64,000 bases of DNA. Origin: Chryseosolibacter sp039917935. GTDB taxonomy: Bacteria > Bacteroidota > Bacteroidia > Cytophagales > Cyclobacteriaceae. The translations under genes and the position numbers were made by a program. The notes below the pieces were generated by a model. It did no database searches and was not told the origin of the DNA. It saw nothing but the letters and a program-made list of their open reading frames with translations. The stretch is from positions 1-64,000 of the forward strand of contig JBDSIM010000033.1 in assembly GCA_039917935.1 (NCBI GenBank), read 5' to 3'. Below, in pieces: positions 63,613 to 64,000 of this stretch (positions within the stretch are counted from its first letter, which is position 1; each line of letters starts with the position of its first letter).

Positions 63613-64000
63613 ATGATACAGCTTCTTAAATACATTTTCTTCATTTTTATTTTTGCCTGCTGTTACTCAGTTCAATCCCAGGAATTAACTTACGCTGAGC
63701 AACTTGGATTTCCCAAAGGCGCAAAAGTCATCATACTTCACATTGACGATATTGGCATGTCATGGGATTCTAATCAGGGCGCTATTCAGGCAATGGAAAA
63801 GGGCGTAGCTAATTCATTAAGTATCATGATGCCTTGCCCCTGGGTGCCAGGATTCATCCACTATCTAAAGGATCATCCCGATTTAGACGCGGGACTTCAT
63901 CTGACCTTAACTTCTGAATGGAAAGACTACCGCTGGGGACCACTCTCAGGCCAGCCATCAGTACCAGGCCTTGTTGACCCTGAGGGTGCGCTGTGGCAGT
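63613..64000 (+). CDS. ChbG/YdjC-type carbohydrate deacetylase, partial
   Basis: The first 129 codons, continuing beyond the window. An in-frame ATG at 63562 also exists, but 63613 begins a clean signal (MIQLLKYIFFIFIFACCYS). The mature part holds LHIDDIGMS and DAGLHLTLT, the DD and His metal motifs of ChbG/HpnK deacetylases, acting on diacetylchitobiose or hopanoid-linked sugars. The sugar here is unknown. Confidence 0.85.
   Translation, partial: MIQLLKYIFFIFIFACCYSVQSQELTYAEQLGFPKGAKVIILHIDDIGMSWDSNQGAIQAMEKGVANSLSIMMPCPWVPGFIHYLKDHPDLDAGLHLTLTSEWKDYRWGPLSGQPSVPGLVDPEGALWQ

Overview
The window is a typical Bacteroidota chromosome segment, most likely from a Cytophagales-type soil or freshwater bacterium. 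The evidence is a type IX secretion (T9SS) C-terminal sorting domain on a 971-residue secreted protein, a promoter matching the Bacteroidota TTG-N19-TAnnTTTG pattern, a GSII-type glutamine synthetase, a Bacteroidota-style EF-G paralogue, many Tat or Sec secreted hydrolases, and moderate GC with frequent non-ATG starts. The genus is inference only.

Layout. 1-4.5 kb: polyamine/arginine genes (partial deoxyhypusine-synthase-like gene, arginase-family enzyme, PLP arginine decarboxylase) plus a START-domain protein. 4.6-8.3 kb: short tandem repeats, an EF-G paralogue with altered GTPase motifs, a polyprenol-phosphate glycosyltransferase and tRNA-Asn. 8.7-11.2 kb: a membrane protein, winged-helix regulator and CreD unit with the same palindrome AAAGTACTTT at both ends, probably the regulator's operator. 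11.2-17.9 kb: proline/glutamate catabolism (P5C dehydrogenase), an ArsR/HAD pair, a secreted carboxypeptidase-regulatory-like protein, and a response regulator/PAS histidine kinase pair.

17.9-25.2 kb is a plastic, decaying region around a tRNA-Pro with an unusual AGG anticodon. It holds two broken ABC-permease genes, a mobile mystery A/B (HTH/Fic) module with palindromic operators and a frameshifted Fic gene, an orphan HipB-like antitoxin with a 10-codon hipA stub, and a large ice-binding-like adhesin with nine Cys-paired repeats.

25.2-42.3 kb is mostly secreted metabolism and envelope genes: GH116, a minimal SlyD-like FKBP, a TolB-propeller amidohydrolase, an L,D-transpeptidase, CsbD, a GH20-type enzyme, tRNA-Ala, CutC, aspartylglucosaminidase, NlpC/P60, GlcD and DUF1080. 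42.6-49.3 kb is a nitrogen-assimilation block: asparagine synthetase, DUF4260, Amt transporter, outer-membrane barrel and GSII glutamine synthetase. 49.4-58 kb: SET-domain protein, giant SF1 helicase with a degenerate nuclease-like tail, HhH protein, HemA, and an ECF sigma factor with a membrane partner.

58.4-62.7 kb is the most interesting locus: a tight minus-strand operon of RMD1/DUF155, a C39-like cysteine peptidase, a RimK-type ATP-grasp ligase with an RLAN-like N-terminus, and a GCS2 carboxylate-amine ligase. It looks like an uncharacterised peptide-ligation or tagging system. A divergent S1/P1 nuclease and a partial ChbG/YdjC deacetylase close the window.

All functional calls come from reading motifs by eye; no database search was run.
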